From contig JAKJHU010000023.1 of NCBI GenBank assembly GCA_022316685.1, positions 5,040,692-5,104,691 of the forward strand: a stretch of 64,000 bases of DNA, given 5' to 3'. This stretch comes from Progne subis subis (Eukaryota; Chordata; Aves; Passeriformes; Hirundinidae). The notes under the pieces are model-generated. The model saw nothing but the letters and a program-made list of their open reading frames with translations. It made no database searches and had not been told where the DNA came from. Shown one piece after another: positions 13,201-24,521 of the stretch (position 1 is its first letter; each line of letters opens with the position of its first letter). Position numbers and translations under genes: made by a program.

Positions 13201-14799
13201 TATTCCTTGTTAACGACATACAATGAAAATGGTCTTTATCCTTGCTGAGACACAATGTCTCTTTAGCGATTAAGCTGAAAGCAGATGAAGTAGCAAAACA
13301 GATGAATACCAGATATAGTTCATGGACAATTAAACCCAAATTATATGAATTAAACATATTCAGGGATAACACAAATATTGTACCTGCTTCCCTATTGCCT
13401 GTTCTTTATGTAAGTGTACCTGTACTGCATGGATCTCAACTGCATTATGAACTGCACCTGCCTGCTTTTGTCTATGTATGTGTGTTTTATACTTCCTGTC
13501 TATAAGTCTAAATGAATGCATAAGAGCAAAAGGCAGTAGTATATCAGTCACTGGGTTTTCCCTTTGTGCTCTTTCCTTGATTGAATCAATAACAAAGCTG
13601 GTCAGCTCCTGATGAAGCAAATTTCCACTGTCGGCAAGTTGAAATTAAATGTTTTGTAGAAACACGGTTCTTTTGTGAACGTTTGCTTGGGTGGGAAAAT
13701 AGGTCATTTCTAAAGGGAACATTCTGGGGTTTGTTTGAAATTTGATTTTTAATTTAATTTCATTTTTAACATGGTTGAAGGTTTTCTTACATCCTGTGTT
13801 ACTGTAAAAATTAATAACATAAACATTCACCTGAAACATATCAATTTAGAGGAAACAAATGTTATAGACTGAAGCATTCCATGGAAACTTAAAATTTAAC
13901 ATCTCTGTCTTATTTCAGAATGAAAGAGTAATATCGCAATACTGGAAGCAAGACATGCTGATTTAGAACTACCCAAGTATAAATAGTAATCCATCAGAAA
14001 CTACTAGGATCCCTCTAAAATAGGAATTATTTAGGGTCTTGAGATGGTCTCCCACTATAACTCTTTTGTTTTAAAACATTGCATTTTTTGGCTTTCTGTC
14101 ATCTAGAATTCATTTTCTAGTCTGTTTCTGACTTGCCAACTTCTTACTCTTTTTTTATTATCATTATTATTTCTCCTTTCACTCTAATCTTTAATTACTA
14201 GTAATCCAGCTTGGATTTCTTTCATTTATTTTCTATCTGCTGTGAGCTGTCTCCCGGTCTTAATTCCACCTTAGTCCACCAAATGTGATTTTGTTTCTTT
14301 GAACATTTAAGACACAGTTATATCCCAGTGCTTATCCTGTAGCTGCACTGTGATGTAGAATCCTCTGGCTATAGCAGTGTTGTGGGACCACTGCCTCCCC
14401 GCAGGCTCCTCCTTAGCCCACCCCTGTTCAGCCCCCGCTCTGTGCTCTGTACCCAGGTTTGCTCCCAGTAAAGCCACACAGGCATGATGAGGGTGCTGAG
14501 TACCCGGGTCCTTTCCCAGTGTGTAACCAGGAAGCTGCAGGGATCGTTGTATGCAGACAGACAGAAGCCAGTACTGCCACTTCCTAACTGCCAGTTCAGT
14601 TTCTGGACCAGAGGCCATGTCCAGGTGATATGTGGCAGACAGAAGAGCTGTAGACACCACAAAAATGCAACCATCAAGCCCAGCAGCCCTGAGGTTTTTG
14701 GCGAATGCACTCATGCTCCTCTGTCCTTCCTCACCTCAGCGTCAGGTCTGACCCATGGGGCACCATGCAAGATCCAGCCTCCAGGAGCTGATAAAATGT
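10264..14799. other. Unique AT-rich sequence, no gene recognised
   Basis: No exon or repeat family could be assigned with confidence. A 116-codon minus-strand frame (12029-12379) starts with a hydrophobic signal-peptide-like stretch but has no recognised domain and is treated as unproven. A two-copy tandem of about 23 bp lies at 11899-11944. The last 500 bp (14300-14800) have a higher GC content and could belong to the LTR-like element that follows. Confidence 0.5.
11899..11944. repeat. Two-copy tandem repeat, about 23-bp unit
   Basis: The motif GGAAAGACACC followed by MATGAAAAAA occurs twice in direct succession, differing by one substitution (CCC versus CCA) and in the length of the A run. 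It is consistent with replication slippage through A-rich sequence. Confidence 0.75.
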
Positions 14800-15221
14800 T
14801 CACCTGTGGGAGTTGGCCAAGCTGAAGCAACTCTAAACCTAAGGCTATGGGAAACCCCTTTCTAGTGGTGGTGAGTAGTAAAGGTTCATGGGAGTTTGCA
14901 TGTTAATGAAGTTCTTCCATATAAGGTTATGTTTTTATGATTGGTCAGTTATGTTATACAAATATGGTTATGTTCCCAGTTCGAGTTTCTGATTGGACCC
15001 TTACCCTCAGACCTACCCTGTATATTGTCATGTTTTCCTCTATTCCAGATCTTCAGTTGGTTACCCCCATGGAGTTCTCCTGGGCATTGTGCACGGTTTT
15101 GGGGCGCCATCCCTATTTCCTTTTATCCATTATTAAAGTGTTCTTTTTCTAGTGCCAACCGTCATTCCTGCTCCTAATTATTTTCTTGCCCTGAAGTCAG
15201 GGGACCTAAAGGTTTGTCACA
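14800..15221 (+). mobile_element. Probable LTR (class I-like ERV), 5' limit uncertain
   Basis: Several LTR hallmarks occur in the right order on the plus strand. There are two inverted CCAAT boxes (ATTGG at 14940-14944 and 14992-14996). A polyadenylation signal variant ATTAAA (15132-15137) is followed by a T-rich U5-like stretch. A plausible terminus ends TTTGTCACA at 15221. The overall wording resembles an LTR type I recognise from songbird genomes. The matching TG start was not found, so the left boundary is an estimate. No primer-binding site follows the terminus, which favours a solo LTR or fragment over a complete provirus. Confidence 0.55.
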
Positions 15222-18200
15222 GCTACCCTGACAGCGACATTCACCCAGTGTCTGGATCACAGCAAAGTGTCTGCCTGTTCGGCACTGGCCAGAGAGGTGG
15301 GTCAGAGCCTGGAGAAGTGCAGTGGTGTCTGTAAGGTGACCTCTGAAAACAAGAAAGGGCAGCTGAGAGCAAGAGCAGGGCCTGAACTGTGAGGAGGAAA
15401 TATCAGCCTCTTTGTAAAGCTCAGCAACAGCCATAGCTCATTTCAGAGCCGCTCCACAAAAGCTTCCTTGAGGATGCATGTTAAAATTAATCAACAAAAA
15501 AAGAATTCTTGAGTTTCACTAAATCCAGGGAGCTTATATGTGTGTGTAATGAATGCTGTAATTAAGGATGAGGACTGCTGCATCTTTGGATAATTAATGG
15601 GATTTTTTTGCATGGAGTTGTTTTTTGGAGAAAAATAGACAAAACTTAATCACACCTCATATTACAGTTCCATTTATAAATGGCTAAGGAATTAATAACT
15701 TACTAAGACATTTTGGAAGGGAATGTTTAAACCAATAGGACAATAGGGGTTAGATTTACATGATGTATAAGTCTGAAACCTCAGGCCACCTTCTACCTAA
15801 ATTAACTTTTATTTGAATTTCTCAGAATGTCTGCATTCCTAATTACAGAATTCCCCCAGTACGGGACTTCTGCCAGCAGGAATGCCGAGTGTCACTGTAC
15901 ACCTTGACAGAAACAATCATCTCAGCAGAGCTCAGGTCTGCGTACGAGCAGCAGTGACAGTCTGCCTGGTTTCAGCAACAACAGCAGCAGCAGTTCACCT
16001 GGAAAATGCCCTCAAGCTCCTTCTAAGCCTCTTAAAGAGTAGAGCTTTACCTCATAATCCGGTCAGCAGAGTACTTGTTTAGGAAGCAAGCAGCCACCTT
16101 GACCTCCTGCTCCTGTGGGAAGCAAACCCATCCCACAAATCGATCCCCAAGAGAACCTGGTGGAGTAAGAGCTGCCCTCTGCCTCAGAAGGAGAGCTCTG
16201 TAGGGTACACAGGTGATCAGTCCTCTGGAGGACAGGGGCATCTGGGAGAGGCATTCAGCTCTAAGGCTTGGGGAAGCACATGATATTTCAAAAGGAAAAG
16301 CATGACCCAGAGTTCGGTTTGAAGGTGGCAGCCACGGGAAGCAGTGACAGAACTGCAGGCACAGCTATTTGAGCTAATTCAGCCCCAGCTAAATCCCATG
16401 CTAGCTGTAGGAATCATCTTACTTAGCTCCAGGCATACAAAGTGAGACATCTCTTCAGCCAGTGAAGAGCACTGTGTCCCTTTGAAAGGGTATCTATCCC
16501 TTCTTAACCTACATCATCACTGTTCTCCATCTTAAACCATCTGCATTTACTGTGAAGTAGAATACGAGGAATGTTGTTGGCCTGATCTGTACTTCATTAG
16601 GCTGTTACACCAAGGAACACAAACCACAGGATTTGCAGGAAATGTCACTTTTCAGACAGCAGTGCTAGGTTACACTTTGCAGAAGTAAATCGTTAGTAGT
16701 CTTAACCTAATTATCTGCATCTTGCTACGCAATCTCCATATTAAATGCCTTTGATCAAATCTTCAGATGGTTTAATTAGCAGACTTCAGGAGCCCAAGTA
16801 AGTTGTAAGATCTAAAATTCTGCCCTTTGATAACCATTAATAAGTACATATTTCTGCCTTTTTCCATCACATCAATATTACCCTTGACTGCACAGAAGGA
16901 AATGCAGCTGAACCCTTCTAACCTATATGCAATAGTCAGTCAGCAATTTTTGAGTTGCATGTGTTTTGTCTCTGTTAGTTGGCTTTAAAAACAAATATTT
17001 ATGGCATGAATGGTGCCACTGGCATAAATATTATGAGTTTTCACAATCATAATCCCACACTCATAAGGCTGCCTCCCCCAACCCCTGTACTCGCAGTGTT
17101 TCGTCAGTTGGAGGTGCCCCAGGCCAGTATTTTGGATCTTATTTCCCATGATCTGAGTTTTGTGTCTCTGTGTGACACCAGACAGAATACCTCTATATCA
17201 GTTGTCAGCATATAAACCTAAAGCTGCCCAAAATTGAGCTTTGTAGGAAGATAAATCTGTCTTAGTTCTGTGGAAATCGTCACGCCATTTAAGGCAAATA
17301 TCCAACCTGTGTTTGCCAGTTAAACTCACAGAGGTTTAGTCTCTCTTCTTCCATAGGCTAATGAGGGAATTTAAGTTTCTGAACTTGATCCTGTCAGGCC
17401 ACATAACCATAGGACCTGTGGAGCACCTGCCAGGGTGATCTCACAGCCACGTTGAGCTGCACTGTGGCCACAACACTGGAGACTGCAGAGCAAGTCAATG
17501 CCACCCTCATCATCCACGCCCTGGCTTTGCAGGGGGAAAGCTCAGGCAGGCAGCAGAGGAGCTGCCCTGCTCTCCTGCAGATCCCAAGACCTTAACAACA
17601 GGGCATTGAACCTCTAGAGAGAGCTTGCCTCACAGGTTCATCTGAGACACCCCTAATTTAAATCCCTGGCTTGAAACACAAATGTTTGAGAACCCCATGC
17701 TCCTTCCTGCCTGTAGTTTCTTTCTTTCCTAACATTCCCTCTGGAATTGCACACTGTCACCAATATTTTTTTGTTTTGTTAAATGAGATATAAATCAATA
17801 GGCCTATTATTCTCTTTGAGCTTATTCATTAGACTATGTGGGAAGTTACGGCACAGTAGTGAAATCACAGTCAAGTTGATTTGTGTTTGCAGGTTTTATC
17901 AACATATATAAAAGTGACATTCAAAAGTGTGTCTCACTCTTCCATTACAAAAATTTACCAATCTTCTCCCTTCCTCCCACACCCAACAACAACAACAGGG
18001 AAGAAGTTTTCTTAGTCAAACAACATTTGACGCTCCAAAGTGCAAAATGAGCTTGTGAATGATACTAATTTACCCAACCATCACAGCTCAGTTTTACTTG
18101 CCAAGCAAGTGTGACTTCAAAGGGAATGCAATTGTTCGGGGAATTGTGCAAGCAATAAAATGTTATTTTACTGTACTTAAAGAAAATTAACAAGAGCAAG

Positions 18201-18880
18201 CATAAAATAGTTACGCTGATGTCTTTAAAATTACCTAAGTGCAATAAGTGAACAAAGATTGATATCAAGAAAAGGACTCTTTAAAGTTGATTACTCTGAT
18301 GAGCAATTTTGTTCTTCAGCCCATTTGTTTTGGATAAAATGTCTGCATCTTCTCTGTGTTTTACTTTCCCATATAACAGAGGTACAGCAATTCTCTACAC
18401 TCATTTGTGAGGAGGATGTCTTTTGGAGGATGGAAGGTGTACCAGGCTCTTGCTTTTCAAAATGCATTGCTCAGCTCAACAGTGCAGTGCCCAGACTTCA
18501 AATGTCTCACCTGAGTCTTCAGCCCCAGGATAGGCTTTTTGTTTGCCAATAAAGTGTATGCAAGGAAAGAAAAATCCAGATGCTAAAGCAAAGCCAGCCA
18601 TGTATCAGTGATGATGACTGTCTCTCAGAGGCTCATCCCATGCCTGCTCCTGTTTAGTTCAACTGGCAGAGATTCCAACAACACATGGGTGTACAGCACA
18701 GCACCCCTCCTGTTTACTTCCATGCCTGTCAATATAATGTTCTGACACTGCCTACTTGTCACTCACTCCTCCTGATATCAGCTAACCAGATGCCCACATG
18801 CTGGCACACAAAATTTCTGATCTGTTGGTCTAACAGTCACACCACATTTGTATTTCATGTATATTCTTAATGTATTTTTT
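15222..18880. other. Unique sequence, no gene recognised
   Basis: Mixed AT-rich sequence with two moderately GC-rich patches, near 15.85-16.25 kb (including a CAG-like run at about 15977-15993) and 17.40-17.60 kb. Neither shows an open frame with recognisable protein similarity or convincing splice signals. No repeat family could be assigned. Confidence 0.55.
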
Positions 18881-19064
18881 TCCCTTCCCTTCCCTTCCCT
18901 TCCCTTCCCTTCCCTTCCCTTCCCTTCCCTTCCCTTCCCTTCCCTTCCCTTCCCTTCCCTTCCCTTCCCTTCCCTTCCCTTCCCTTCCCTTCCCTTCCCT
19001 TCCCTTCCTTCCCTTCCCTTCCCTTCCCTTCCCTTCCCTTCCCTTCCCTTCCCTTCCCTTCCCT
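18881..19064. repeat. (TCCCT)n / (AGGGA)n pentanucleotide microsatellite
   Basis: About 184 bp (roughly 36 units) of an almost pure TCCCT array. A single missing C near 19006-19010 shifts the phase. The minus strand is an unbroken purine tract with runs of GGG separated by AA, which fits the G-quadruplex pattern. The tract is also a homopurine-homopyrimidine mirror repeat able to form triplex DNA. Every reading phase is open on both strands (Phe-Pro-Ser-Leu on plus, Gly-Lys-Arg-Glu on minus), so the apparent proteins here are artefacts. Confidence 0.97.
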
Positions 19065-20395
19065 CCTCTGGTAATCATATATATAGCAATTATCTTCATA
19101 AGCTGGACTGGTTGAAGGATAATGTTTAAAAGGTAAATCTACTAGCCCATGTTGTATTCCTTGCCTTCACTGGACATGGCCTTGAATCACCTCAAGTGAT
19201 CCAGATGAGTTGATTCAGTAATGCTGAATCCAGTGTTATTGAATTGTCTATTTCCAAAGACAAAGCAATTCTTCAGCACGTAATAACTAGTCTTTTCCAA
19301 CCAGAAGCCATTTTGATGAGTGAAAGAAATTAAGTGCTTTTGTAACTATAAAGGGCAAAAAATAGAGACATGACCTCTACATTCTGATTCTCCTAATCCT
19401 GAAAGGCTCCCTGCTGACTCCAGGTAGTAGTCAGATCTCACAGCCTGGACAAATACATTCTCTTTCAAGTGATTGTCTCCGAAAAAGGACAAAATGCTCC
19501 AGTTCTCCAAAAACATATATATATATGTACACAAATAACCCCTGATAAAGAAGAACCACCACCTATTATTTTCCAGGTTTCAGCACTTCATATATGGCAG
19601 GCTGCAGGGCACCCATTGTCTTTGAGACAAGGCAGAGCAGTTACCCCTGTATTTGCAGAAGTGTCTTTACCTCTGAGCTCGCACTATCTGATATTGTAGA
19701 TCTTGGTATAGTCATGTAAAACACACAGCTACAGCCTATATCCCCCACACTATATCACTGACATTTTTTCAGTTCTTTTTTGCCTCATGAATTGCAATCA
19801 GCATTCAAGGATTTGCTGCAGAGAATACAGAACTCCTTGGGCTTTATGTTGATGGCACAAGTGTTTCCCTATCTAAGGGACTTTCTTGTCCATCAAAGTC
19901 TCCAATTTCTCCCTAAGAAGGAGATGCATGTAAAGGTATAGTTCTGTTCTTCAGTTTCATTCCCATTACTCTTCATATAGAGAAAATTTCCTCACATGAA
20001 ATCACACTGGAACACATTTCCCACCCAGCAGTCCTGGAAACACCTGAAGGTGAAAGGCTCTGCGCTCTGTTAACAATAGATCCTGTCATGTTACAGCAAA
20101 CCATCAGAAGTGGAAAGCTGCTGTGTGGAGTCTAACGTGACAAGTTATCAAAGCTGCCAAAGGAGAAAGAGGGCCAAGCAAATTTGCAAAAGTGAGGGAC
20201 ATCCAGCTGGAGCTACAGAAGAGTGACCAGTGCTCTACTCCCATAGTGACCCCATGGGCAAACCCCCTGTGGGGGTGGCAATGGAAACAAACCAACTGGC
20301 AGCACAGAGGTTAACCCACAGGGGCTGGTCCCAACATCAGCCTAGCATCAGCCTGCTAGGTGTGATGCAAATGCTCTGCAGTGAGGAGTGGAGAT
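19065..20395. other. Unique sequence, possible ERV internal remnant at the right end
   Basis: No gene was recognised. A short AT run lies near 19516-19526. The final 150-250 bp lead directly into the LTR at 20396 and end with a purine-rich run (GAGGAGTGGAGA), which is where a retroviral polypurine tract would sit. This short stretch may be the 3' end of a decayed provirus, but no gag, pol or env similarity was visible. Confidence 0.45.
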
Positions 20396-20986
20396 TGTAC
20401 TGGGTCTGGCTGGGATGAACTTTGTTCACAGCAGTCAGTATGATCCAAGCTGTGCTTTGGATTTGTGCCTAAAGCAGTCCTGATAACACACGAGTGTTTG
20501 GGCTGCTGCTGAAACAGTGCTTGCACAGTGTCAAGGCTCTCTTCTCCTTCTCCCCAGAGTGAGTAGGCTGGGAGTGGGTAAGAGGCTGAGAGAGGGCACA
20601 GGCAGGACAGCCAGCATGAAATGACCAAAGGAATATTTCACACCATATAGCTGCATTCCCAGCAATAAAAGCTGAAGAAAGGGCAAAGGGGAGGTATTTG
20701 TTATCACGTTGTTCATCTTACTAAAGAAAGGGTTGCATGTGCTCAGGACCTGCTTTTCTCAGAACGACTGGACATCTGTGTGCCTACAGAAAGTACTGAA
20801 TGTATTCCTCCTTTTGCTTTGCTTGTGCACTCAGCTTTTCCTCCCCCTGTTAAACTGTCATTGTCCTGACCCATGAGTCTTCTGACCTTCCTTGTGTTTC
20901 CTCTCTCCCCTGCCCCAGTCCCATGACACAGGAGATTAAGAGAGATGTTGGGTGGGTATTTGTCTGCTGGCCAGGGTCAACCCACC
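20396..20986 (+). mobile_element. ERVL-like LTR, about 590 bp
   Basis: This segment matches, along its whole length, the wording of a very common avian ERVL-type LTR. It opens TGTACTGGGTCTGGCTGG. A segment rich in TGCTTGCACAGTGTCAAGG follows near 20.52 kb. An AATAAA polyadenylation signal sits in CAGCAATAAAAGCTG (about 20660-20674), and there is a late TTAAACTGTC segment near 20.85 kb. It ends around GGTCAACCCACC, with the last few bases too diverged to fix the boundary. The immediately preceding purine run is polypurine-tract-like, so this could be a 3' LTR. No second LTR was found nearby. It is diverged and has no coding capacity. Confidence 0.85.
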
Positions 20987-21829
20987 CTAGGAAGAGTAGT
21001 AAAAATTGTTGAATATGGCCCCTTATCACCTAGGAAAATTCAAACATGGGGAAGATGCTGCAGACAGATTATTAAGCAGCATGAATCCTGACTTCTTGAA
21101 CCAAGTGGTCAGACAAGCCAGTTCTCTCTTGTCAATATTTTAACCCAAGGCACAGTAGCTGTCCCATGGCATCAATCAAATGAGTGCCCTAGGGTAGTAA
21201 CTGCAAGGTACATAAAAGATACTCAAAATACAGAAATCTCCTAGGAGTATGTCACTCAACCTCCTGGGAGTATTTCTTTTCAAAGAGGGGAGAATGAGAA
21301 GGCTGCACAGAAGGTAGTTCAATGGACTGGCAGAGGCTCAAAACATAGGTAGGAATTCTTTACATCTTCCCATTAGAATCTCAAAATGCACTGACATGAG
21401 AAAAGATAAAAGATTACCATCTGACCACAGTAAAAGGCAAGAATGTTCAATGGCAGAGTAAAATGCTGTCATTAGAGGTAAAAAGCGACCTTAAAAAAAT
21501 TAAAAGGCCTAAATGAGAAAAATTTAAAAACAGGCCGAATGTTAAGGTGTCTGTAAAACCATACGTGTGTCTAAATCACTAGGAAGAAAGGCTTTTTTAA
21601 ATAAGTGAAAAATACTAACTTTTCCAAACAACTTTACCTGTAAGTCTGGCAGTGAAGAAGCCAGGCTGAAAAGTCCCTACTTAGATCTAAAAGGAGCATG
21701 CAGGGAAGATGAATCTGAAGGAAAAAATCCTAATTAATTCTTCCCCAGAATGTCCTTCCTGTAGGAGCAATGGGACTCACTGACACCAAAGCCTTTCCTC
21801 ATGAAGATGAGACCAGGGAACAATCCCAA
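20987..21829. other. Unclassified AT-rich sequence between LTR and ancient CR1
   Basis: No gene. Parts are A-rich and may be a still more decayed 5' continuation of the CR1 copy that follows, but I cannot align them convincingly. Confidence 0.4.
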
Positions 21830-22930
21830 CCCACAGTGTGATGAAGAAATTGAAAGAATCATGAGAAATTAAGAGGATCAGATGGTCTCCTGGGCGAAGG
21901 AGCAGAAGTACAACACTGCTAAACCATGAAGCTTGGTATTTAATCTCTGGTCTAGAACGTTATCTATAGAGAAAGAAAAGGCACAGCACGGGACCATGAT
22001 TTCTAAGAGTTGTGCTGTTGGTTACAGCTCCTGTGCTGAATGGCACAGTGAACTGAATAGCGGTAGTTTTGTCATAAATAGCACATAGATACATTGGAGA
22101 AAAGTCAGATCTAACATGGCTTTTTAGGGGAAAGAGGTACTTCAAAAGGCTAGAGATGCTCTGTTAAGAAATCAGTGAGCATGTGGAGAGGAGTGACATG
22201 GTCATATCCCACACGTGAATTTCCCAAAATTGAAAATTTTGGAAACTTAACACTCTTAAAGTTATCAAGCTGTCATGGAAGAAAAGAGAGAGAGAAACTA
22301 CTAATTAATAATTGTTACTTTAAAACTGAGCAGTCAAAAATTGTGGCTGGCCAGTTCTTACAGTGGAGGGAGGTTCTCCTACAGGGAATAAGTTTCAAGG
22401 CTACAGCCAGCTTTGTTCACCCTTTATTCATAAATGAATTGTAGAAGTGTGTTCATCACTATTAATGCAGTGAATCTCTTTTAGTGAGGTGGCAAATATT
22501 CAGCTGTTAAAAAAGCATTCAGAAAAATCAAACTTAAGACTGACCTTAAAGACTCACAGAAAGTTCTCATGATGGAGTAGTAAATGGCAGAAGAGATTCA
22601 ATGTCAATAAATGCAAAGTAATGCACATGGCAAAATTATGATGCTAACTATACATATGCAATGATGGGCTCTACATTAACAATTCATGAAAGAGGTCTCA
22701 GAATAACTCTGGATAATTTCCTGAAATGTCAGCTCAATGTTCAGTAGACAGAAAGGCAAAAAAGACAGTAAGGAACAGGAGGAAGAGAATGAAAGCAAGC
22801 AGAAAACATCACTACAGCGTAGCACAAAACCACTGTTCACCCACAGCTTTTCCAACCACTCTATCCCAAATCAAATAGAGCAGACTCAAGATGGGGCAGA
22901 GCTGTGGAGAGGCATGGAGGGTACAGACCA
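21830..22930 (+). mobile_element. Ancient CR1-family LINE fragment (ORF2, reverse transcriptase)
   Basis: Old, frame-broken copy of the CR1 ORF2 reverse-transcriptase region, recognised from successive landmarks in the right order. A segment around ACATGGCTTTTTAGGGG (about 22115-22131) corresponds to the motif before RT block 3. CCAGTTCTTACAGTGGAGG (22351-22369) encodes a GQFLQWREV-like stretch just ahead of the GVPQGS block. TTCATAAATGAATTG (22427-22441) corresponds to the FINDL motif. AATGCAAAGTAATGCACATGG (near 22610-22630) corresponds to the conserved Lys-Cys-Lys-Val-Met-His segment. Stops and indels interrupt it throughout, including across the position of the catalytic Asp-Asp, which is not discernible. 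Both limits are approximate. It is clearly older than the CR1 copies at 23.9 and 36.0 kb and belongs to a different, more ancient subfamily. Confidence 0.72.
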
Positions 22931-23927
22931 ACAGCTGCATCCTGAAGAACAAGTCTTTGCTTCATGCCTGTGCCATCCCAGCTGAGCTGCTTCTTTCTGC
23001 TTCCTCTGACAAAGAAACTCATCTATGTTCAAAGCAAGGGAAAAATAGTCAAATCATTAAACTGCACAGCAATTGCTCATGGTTTTAGTGTCCTCCAGAG
23101 CTGTGTTGTAAAATATAAATCATCCACTGAAAATGTAAGCATTTAAGAGTCACTTAAATGCTTTTATCACTTTCACTTGATGAATCTGCTATTCCCATTT
23201 AGTCCTTCATAATCCTTCATGTTGAGATGGAAGAAAAAAGGGACAAAGATCAGAGAAGCTGTAATATGAATCACACATTAATGGGAGAGGGGGACAAGAT
23301 AGGAATAACGTGTATGCTGCATACTTTTGAAACTATAATGCCTTTCATTGTTTTACCAAACATAATGCTTAAATTATATTTTGAAGTAGTTCTGAAGTTA
23401 TCTGCAAGATTTGAGTTAATCTTGTACCTTTGCTCTGACCTCCTCCTGCTACAAATAGTCACAAGATATTAGTTGACTGAGTGGCAGAAAAGACATAATC
23501 ATAATCTGAAGTTGTTCTTTGCTGAATATATGTGACAGTAGCATGCAAACTAGAAAGCCGATCTTGAGAAAAATCTTTGCTCAAAGAATATGTACCTGGA
23601 CAGTCCATAAAAATTGTAACACATACAACTACATGAGATGGACCAATAAAGAAAATACCTGTTGTTGAACTCTCTGAGTGCTGTTACTGGAGATGGCAGT
23701 GTTGGTAGGGATGGTAAATCTATACACAGAAGGTCATTGTGGAACTGCTTCCATCAGTGTTTCTGAAAAATTAGGCCAGAGACAGAGCGGAAAAGGACTA
23801 AATTGTCTCTGCTATGTAACAATTTATCTATCCTGTTCACAAATGCATTTCCTTTCACTTCATTTCTGCCTTCTGGTCACATCATCTTATCTGGTGAGTA
23901 TCAGCTATTTTGATATTGAAAATAAGA
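22931..23927. other. Unique AT-rich sequence between two CR1 copies
   Basis: No gene or repeat recognised. The small plus-strand frames here (up to 95 codons near 23.68-23.97 kb) have no domain, and the last one simply runs into the next CR1 copy. Confidence 0.5.
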
Positions 23928-24521
23928 GGATTCTATCAGAAACATTGTGGTCAGCAGGGAACTGATTGTCTCCCTATACTCAGCACCCATGAGGCTGTAC
24001 CTCAAATCCTGTGTCCAGTTTGCAGCCCCACCCTACAAGGAAGACATTGAGGTGCTGGAGCATGTCCAGGGGAGGGCAATGGAACTGCTGAAGGGTCTGG
24101 AGAGTGAGTCTTATAAAGAGCAGCTGAGAGAGCTGGAGATGTTTAACTGGGAGAAAACAAAGCTCAGGGGAGACCTTATTGACCTCTACAAGTGCCTGAA
24201 AGGAGGCTGCAGTGAGACAGGGGACAGTCTCTTCTCCCAAGTAACAAGCAATAGGACAAGGGGAACCAGCCTTAAGTTGCACCATAGGAGGTTTAGAGAG
24301 GGAATTAGGAAAAATTTCTTCACCAAAATGGTTGTCAAGCATTCAAACAGGCTGCCCAGGGACCTGATGGAGTCACCATCCCTGGAAGTGTACAAAAAAA
24401 ATGTGGATATGGCATTTGGGGACATGGTTTAGTGGTAGGTTTGGCAGCGCTGGGTTAACAGCTGGACTTGATGATCCTACAAGTATTTTCCAAACTAAAA
24501 GATTTTATGGTTCTATAAATC
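23928..24521 (+). mobile_element. CR1 LINE, 5'-truncated copy retaining the 3' end
   Basis: A typical short CR1 insertion of about 590 bp. It begins inside ORF2, runs through the ORF2 C-terminus and stop codon (TAG, 24430-24432), then a short 3' UTR. The UTR ends in degenerate copies of the CR1 terminal octamer (GATTTTATGGTTCTATAA, near 24501-24518). There is no poly(A) tail, as expected for CR1, which ends in short octamer repeats. Severe 5' truncation is the normal product of CR1 target-primed reverse transcription. Confidence 0.93.
23944..24432 (+). pseudogene. CR1 ORF2 C-terminal remnant
   Basis: About 160 codons remain open with no internal stop. They are collinear with the C-terminal end of CR1 ORF2, downstream of the reverse-transcriptase core. 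Recognisable segments are LYSAPMRLYLKSCVQ, LRGDLIDLYKCLKGGC and the near-terminal NRLPRDLMESPSLEV. The polymerase core (FADD) and the endonuclease are absent, so it cannot encode an active protein. In life ORF2 supplies the endonuclease and reverse transcriptase for LINE mobilisation. The open frame despite truncation suggests a fairly young insertion rather than selection. Confidence 0.92.

Noticed and set aside
18830..19129. Long Phe-Pro-Ser-Leu and Gly-Lys-Glu-Arg frames
   Set aside because: Produced entirely by translation of the CCCTT microsatellite.
22224..22242. Small palindrome CCAAAATT...AATTTTGG
   Set aside because: AT-rich 8-bp arms are frequent by chance, and it lies within the ancient CR1 copy.
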